From NCBI RefSeq assembly GCF_913060805.1, contig NZ_CAJXTC010000004.1, positions 160,235 through 224,234 of the forward strand: a stretch of 64,000 nt of DNA. The letters run 5' to 3'. The position numbers and the translations under genes are program-made. A model generated the notes under the pieces. The model ran no database searches and was not told where the DNA came from. It was given only the letters and a program-made list of their open reading frames with translations. Positions 60,539 through 64,000 of this stretch are shown one piece after another; the stretch's first letter is position 1; each line of letters starts with the position of its first letter. This stretch comes from an uncultured Draconibacterium sp. GTDB lineage: Bacteria > Bacteroidota > Bacteroidia > Bacteroidales > Prolixibacteraceae.

Positions 60539-61525
60539 TTGAAGATATTATATGCCATACAAGGCACGGGGAATGGTCATTTGGCACGCGCCACCGAGAT
60601 TATTCCACTGCTAAATAAATGGGGCGAAACGGATATTCTTGTGAGTGGAATTCAGGGGGATATCCGTTTACCTTTTCCGGTAAAATACCGGCTTTACGGT
60701 TTTAGTTTTATTTTCGGGAAAAAGGGCGGTGTTGCCATTTGGAAAACCATTACCAAAGCCCGTATTTTTCGTTTGGTAAACGACATCCGGAAAATACCGG
60801 TTCACCACTACGATGTGGTGATCAACGATTTTGAGCCCGTGACTGCCTGGGCCTGTAAACTGCGGAAGAAACCCTGCATTGGCCTCAGTCACCAGAATGC
60901 GGTGTTGCACCCGCGTGCACCCCGCCCAACAAAAAAGGATGTTTTGGGCGAATTTATTTTAAAACATTATGCGCCGGCAAGCGTGTTGTATGGGTTTCAT
61001 TTTAAACAGCTCGACGAGCAGAATTTCACCCCCGTAATCCGTTCTTTCATTCGCAAAACAAAAGTTACCGACAAAGGGCACTACACGGTTTATTTACCGG
61101 CTTTTAGCGATTCGGAGATCGAAAAAATTATTGGTCAGCATAAATCGGTTCGCTGGGAGGTATTTTCGAAACACTGCGCGAAAAGTTATACCAAGGGCTC
61201 CATTCAGTTTAACCCGGTTTCGCTCGACGGTTTTAACCAATCTTTTGTCAGCTGTTCGGGAATAGTATGCACGGCCGGTTTTGAAACACCCGCCGAGGCG
61301 CTGTTTATGGGCAAAAAGCTGTGCGTAATTCCCATGAAAAATCAATATGAACAGGCTTGTAATGCCGCCATGCTGTCCGAAATGGGTGTAACGGTAATCA
61401 CTAAAACCGGCACTTGTTGCGAGGTGCTTTCCAACTGGTTGCAATCGGGGCAGGCGATAAAGATCAGCTACCCCGATAACACACAACGTATTTTAAAGCG
61501 GGTAATACAAGCCGGTGCGAAATAG
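60539..61525 (+). CDS. MurG/GT28-like glycosyltransferase
   Basis: A 328-residue GT-B type glycosyltransferase starting at TTG (60539). The N terminus KILYAIQGTGNGHLARATEIIPLL is the glycine-rich motif of this group, and the C-terminal nucleotide-sugar site is VCTAGFETPAEALFMGKKLCVIPMKNQYEQACNA. The gene follows the phytase stop codon by 12 bp, so it is probably co-expressed. Under phosphate limitation many bacteria replace phospholipids with glycolipids; a lipid-glycosylating role would fit, but it is inferred only from context. Confidence 0.85.
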   Translation: MKILYAIQGTGNGHLARATEIIPLLNKWGETDILVSGIQGDIRLPFPVKYRLYGFSFIFGKKGGVAIWKTITKARIFRLVNDIRKIPVHHYDVVINDFEPVTAWACKLRKKPCIGLSHQNAVLHPRAPRPTKKDVLGEFILKHYAPASVLYGFHFKQLDEQNFTPVIRSFIRKTKVTDKGHYTVYLPAFSDSEIEKIIGQHKSVRWEVFSKHCAKSYTKGSIQFNPVSLDGFNQSFVSCSGIVCTAGFETPAEALFMGKKLCVIPMKNQYEQACNAAMLSEMGVTVITKTGTCCEVLSNWLQSGQAIKISYPDNTQRILKRVIQAGAK

Positions 61526-61579
61526 TGCAGGCCAAGTGCTAAATTAAGGCCACGCTGTTTTATGCGCTTAGCACTTATT

Positions 61580-61616
61580 ATTCAGCAGGTGACTGGCAGT
61601 CACCTGCTGAATTTTA
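61580..61616 (+). terminator. Terminator of the phytase-glycosyltransferase operon
   Basis: ATTCAGCAGGTGACT (61580-61594) and AGTCACCTGCTGAAT (61598-61612) form a perfect 15-bp stem with a 3-nt loop, then TTTATT. Confidence 0.8.
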
Positions 61617-61681
61617 TTGGGCTGATTTTGTTAAAGCAACCATTTCTATGAATTTCGCATCTTTATAAAAATGAAATTATT

Positions 61682-61948
61682 AACCTGAGTTCGATTTTAA
61701 ATATTACATCTCAGAAATACAGAAATGTGCAAGATTTGGATTAAAAATATCGCCTGAATAGCGGGCTATTTTCAGATATTTTTGGTTCGAAGATTGTGCA
61801 TTTCTGTATTTTCCTTCGGATTTCATTAATTTTTGCATAAATCGCTTCAAATTTTCTTGCATTATCCCGATAGTCCTACAAAAATCTGAATCAATTTCTC
61901 CTAAAAATAAATTGAAACTGAGATAAAATTTAAAGTCGAACTCAGGTT
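61682..61948. mobile_element. MITE-like element with 21-bp terminal inverted repeats
   Basis: The ends AACCTGAGTTCGATTTTAAA (from 61682) and TTTAAAGTCGAACTCAGGTT (to 61948) are inverted repeats with one mismatch. ATT flanks both ends and may be a target-site duplication. A nested palindrome lies inside: AAATACAGAAATG (61715) / CATTTCTGTATTT (61799-61811), and AAAAATATC (61743) / GATATTTTT (61775). There is no transposase frame, so it would have to move in trans. Confidence 0.65.
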
Positions 61949-61954
61949 ATTAGA

Positions 61955-62347
61955 ATGATGAAGATTTCGATTCGACTGATACTGATTCTGGCTTTAACCA
62001 GCTTGTTGGCATGCGATAAAGATGAATTAGGTTCTTTGGAAGATAAAGGATTAAATGGCAAATGGAATTTGATATCGGTAAGTTGTGAATGCGAACCCGT
62101 GAATTTGGAAAAGGGACAACTAATTTGGTACATCGACACGGTACAAAGTAAGCTGATAGTTGTGAATCACCTCACAGATGATGTAAATGGAATGGAATCA
62201 GGAGAATATAATATTACAATTAATCAGGAAGATTCGAGAATTGAGATTCTTTCGATTGATTATGAATATTGGTTCGAGGATAGTGATTTAATTATCGCCG
62301 ATAAGCCATGGGTAGATGGGCCTTTAATAAGATTGGTGAGAGATTAG
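61955..62347 (+). CDS. Small lipoprotein, lipocalin-like
   Basis: A 130-residue lipoprotein (lipobox SLLAC, Cys20). The mature part is beta-rich (GLNGKWNLISVSCECEP, SKLIVVNHL, GEYNITINQEDSRIEILSID, YWFEDSDLIIAD), like small lipocalin-type or DUF proteins of Bacteroidota. No specific family is recognised. Its ATG lies only 6 bp after the end of the MITE-like element, so its native promoter and leader have been displaced or are supplied by the element. Two adjacent ATGs open the frame. Confidence 0.68.
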   Translation: MMKISIRLILILALTSLLACDKDELGSLEDKGLNGKWNLISVSCECEPVNLEKGQLIWYIDTVQSKLIVVNHLTDDVNGMESGEYNITINQEDSRIEILSIDYEYWFEDSDLIIADKPWVDGPLIRLVRD

Positions 62348-62475
62348 GTTTAGCATTTGGAGGATTTGGCATATTCTTATGCGATGCCGACGGCATCAAT
62401 AAAAAAACCGACCCACCCAAATAGGGCAGACCGGTTAACCTCACAATTATTTGCCGGCAAGCAAAATATTTTTGT

Positions 62476-63216
62476 TTATTCCGTGTCGTCGTTATTTTCT
62501 TCGTCGTTTTCGCCATTGTTACTTTGGCTTTGTTTGGCCGCAGCATTGGCTTCAGTAATGTATTGCGACACTTCAGCTACTATCTCGTCTATGTCGGCCG
62601 GTTCGCCCATCGCCAACATTGTATTCAGTATATTTTCAAGCAGTTCGAGCGATGTTTTCAGGTCTTTAAAAGCTTCGGCATCGTGTATGGTATCGTCGGC
62701 CGAGCGGGCAGCACTGCGTTGTGCCGATGCCGCTACATAAGCCTGGTTGTCGGTATCCAGCTCGGTAACCCAGTTGGTGGTATTAGTAGTTACCAGGTGC
62801 GGGGCGTTTTCGGGTTTGCGCAGGTCGGCCAGCAAACTGTTAATGGCTGCGGTTTCGGTATCGCGTGGGATGGAGTACAAGTGAAGTCCGTTTTTTTCAA
62901 ATTCACGCCATAGTGCTTCGCAGGCGGCACGATACGAATCATTTTGTCGGCGCAAGCCCGCTTTTATAGTATCGCGCAACGAGCGAAAAGTATTGTCGCG
63001 GCGCAAATCGGCTGCCGTAACAATTTCGGTAAGTGGTTGTTTAATAGTGCTGCCAATGGCCTGCAGAGCGGTTTCTAATTGTGGGGCAATACGGGCCAGC
63101 AGGGTTGTTACCAGTTGGCTTTCGGGAATTTTTGTACTTAAAAGTGTAATGATCTTTTGAGCCAATGCAGTTAAAGCTGCCAATGTGAAATAGGAGTAAC
63201 GAATTTTTTCTAACAT
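62476..63216 (-). CDS. DUF6261 family protein
   Basis: A 246-residue, mainly helical protein without a signal peptide, of the DUF6261 family restricted to Bacteroidota. Recognisable parts are MLEKIRYSYFTLAALTALAQKI, then LRRDNTFRSLRDTIKAGLRRQNDSYR and FKDLKTSLELLENILNTML, with an acidic low-complexity tail (NNGENDEENNDDTE). Function is unknown. Upstream of its start come a hairpin (63258-63292) and an array of seven 41-bp repeats (63301-63587). Composition differs from the core genes, supporting an accessory origin. Confidence 0.82.
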   Translation of the reverse strand: MLEKIRYSYFTLAALTALAQKIITLLSTKIPESQLVTTLLARIAPQLETALQAIGSTIKQPLTEIVTAADLRRDNTFRSLRDTIKAGLRRQNDSYRAACEALWREFEKNGLHLYSIPRDTETAAINSLLADLRKPENAPHLVTTNTTNWVTELDTDNQAYVAASAQRSAARSADDTIHDAEAFKDLKTSLELLENILNTMLAMGEPADIDEIVAEVSQYITEANAAAKQSQSNNGENDEENNDDTE

Positions 63217-63257
63217 GGTGAAATTATTTAAAGGTTAAAAGATTAAGTGTGTAAATT

Positions 63258-63300
63258 ACGGCCATTCGTTCAAAAAGTCAATAGTTGGCCGTTTTTTTTT
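63258..63300 (+). terminator. Hairpin with T run upstream of the DUF6261 gene
   Basis: ACGGCCA (63258-63264) and TGGCCGT (63286-63292) are perfect inverted repeats followed by a run of eight to nine Ts on the plus strand. No plus-strand gene precedes it, so it would end an unknown plus transcript or form structure in the DUF6261 leader. Confidence 0.5.
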
Positions 63301-63587
63301 ATGTTTTGTACGCAAAACAACGATTCTGACGATTGAGATTTATATTTTGCGCGTAAAATGCTCATTTTGAAAATTCAGATGCTTGTTTTATTTGTAAAAC
63401 ATGCATTTTGAAAATTTTTATTCATGTTTTGTGCGCAAAACAACAATCCTGAAAGTTGAGATTCATATTTTGGGCGCAAAATGCGTGTTTCGAAAATTCA
63501 GATGCTTGTTTCATTTGTAAAACATCCATTCTGAAAATTAATTTTCATGTTTTGTGCGCACAACAAGCATCTCAACTATTATTGTTC
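63301..63587. repeat. Seven tandem 41-bp repeats forming a 123-bp higher-order repeat
   Basis: Monomers start at 63301, 63342, 63383, 63424, 63465, 63506 and 63547, each exactly 41 bp. The types run a-b-c-a-b-c-a, so a 123-bp period also exists. Each monomer opens with an inverted repeat such as GTTTTG-N4-CAAAAC; related forms are ATTTTG-N4-CAAAAT and GTTTTA-N4-TAAAAC, where both arms change together. A second part with CATTTTGAAAATT follows in most monomers. It lies 85-371 bp upstream of the DUF6261 ATG and has no coding frame. Confidence 0.85.
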
Positions 63588-63810
63588 TTTCCACAGTGGC
63601 ATACAGAAAGCTTATGTTAATAGTTTTTACCACCTAACTGCCTGAAAACTAAAAATTATAATTAGTTTTATTGCACCAACAAAATTGTAATACCCGATAC
63701 ATTGAAAATTGCTCATGCAAATTATCATCATAGCCGTAAAAAGCCAACGCCAAAACCAAAGCTACGAGACATGCAATTATCGTTATGCGCAAATTTGAAA
63801 AACCAAAAGA
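63588..63810. other. 223-bp non-coding stretch after the repeat array
   Basis: It is AT-rich without a coding frame. Sequence around 63765-63800 (GCAATTATCGTTATGCGC) looks like intergenic sequences that precede accessory lipoprotein genes, but I could not show a defined site. Confidence 0.4.
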
Positions 63811-64000
63811 ATGAGTTCAATGAAAAAGTATAGATTCACATTGATATTCTTTGCCTTTCTTGCTATCACAACTTCATGCCTAAATAGAAAATTTACGGAT
63901 GGTTGGGCTGAAATTGTATCAAATTCAGACACAACTCTCAATGATTCTTCCTTGGTTTTTGGACACGTATATCACGTTGACAGGTCTGGAGACGAATATT
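63811..64000 (+). CDS. Lipoprotein, truncated by the window end
   Basis: The frame opens at ATG 63811 (an inner ATG at 63820 gives MKKYRFTLIFFAFLAITTSC, the better signal). The lipid-modified Cys is residue 24 (ITTSC). About 40 mature residues are visible (LNRKFTDGWAEIVSNSDTTL and GHVYHVDRSGDEY), then the window ends. No domain can be assigned. The sequence is AT-rich like other accessory genes here. Confidence 0.6.
   Translation, partial: MSSMKKYRFTLIFFAFLAITTSCLNRKFTDGWAEIVSNSDTTLNDSSLVFGHVYHVDRSGDEY

Larger units (their letters stand above)
61526..61954. other. 429-bp intergenic region: terminator plus MITE-like element
   Basis: Besides the terminator at 61580-61616 it is largely a 267-bp repeat element with terminal inverted repeats (61682-61948). 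The few bases between 61617 and 61681 show nothing I recognise. Confidence 0.6.

Noticed and set aside
63301..63587. CRISPR array interpretation of the 41-bp repeats
   Set aside because: The monomers are contiguous and similar along their full length, without unique spacers, and no cas genes are nearby.
63720..63805. Integron attC-like site before the last lipoprotein
   Set aside because: The GTTATGC-like piece does not fit the attC core consensus, and no matching second half or integrase was seen.

Overview
The window looks like chromosome of a Bacteroidota bacterium, most likely a marine Bacteroidales/Marinilabiliales type (for example Prolixibacteraceae). The evidence is TonB-dependent receptors with N-terminal carboxypeptidase-regulatory-like domains, families such as DUF6261 and DUF2147, almost no Shine-Dalgarno sequences, and several promoters of the Bacteroidota form TTTG-N19-TAnnTTTG. 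The genus assignment is inference. I found no rRNA or tRNA gene, CRISPR array, prophage or intact insertion sequence.

Layout. (1) 1-2156: a Tat-exported Gfo/Idh oxidoreductase behind a tetraheme NapC/NrfH-type cytochrome fused to a formylglycine-generating-enzyme-like (SUMF1) domain. (2) 2563-8357: ComF, a lipoprotein, then a sulfur-handling group (double-rhodanese lipoprotein, two YeeE/YedE membrane halves, two rhodanese-like proteins without the catalytic Cys) and a truncated globin. (3) 8604-22703: mostly housekeeping genes (sirtuin, dnaG, SRAP peptidase, GHL10 glycosidase-like protein, TetR regulator, rnr, Ig-like lipoprotein), with a candidate small RNA at 16552-16696. (4) 22785-28064: a His-rich small protein and two convergent, related TonB receptors with a CxxC in the plug, probably for metal or heme. 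(5) 28257-34126: coiled-coil membrane protein, radical SAM, DUF2147, penicillin acylase and PPDK/PEP synthase regulatory protein. (6) 34350-45396: an RND efflux operon of heavy-metal type, two AT-rich secreted paralogues, and an ECF-sigma/anti-sigma cluster with Spy/CpxP-like proteins and a DUF2202 ferritin-like lipoprotein. (7) 45670-49229: asnS, rpoN and a membrane protein. (8) 49484-61525: a phosphate locus with a PhoB/PhoR-like pair, two tandem PiT transporters with PhoU-like tails, a TonB receptor, a beta-propeller phytase and a glycosyltransferase. (9) 61682-64000: accessory DNA with a MITE-like element, DUF6261, an array of seven 41-bp repeats and a cut-off lipoprotein gene.

How the parts fit. 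The sequence GCGCAAGTTTT-N11-GTGTCATA occurs before the DUF4405/ECF-sigma genes and again before the anti-sigma gene. A close copy with identical spacing precedes the RND efflux operon, so one ECF sigma factor probably controls both the envelope-stress proteins and the pump. In the phosphate locus, TGTAATC-like units with exact 11-bp spacing precede the second PiT gene and, in weaker form, the phytase-linked TonB operon, which suggests a PhoB regulon for organic phosphate use.

The least explained structure is the 41-bp array at 63301-63587. Seven monomers form a 123-bp higher-order repeat, and the arms of the palindrome in each monomer change together.
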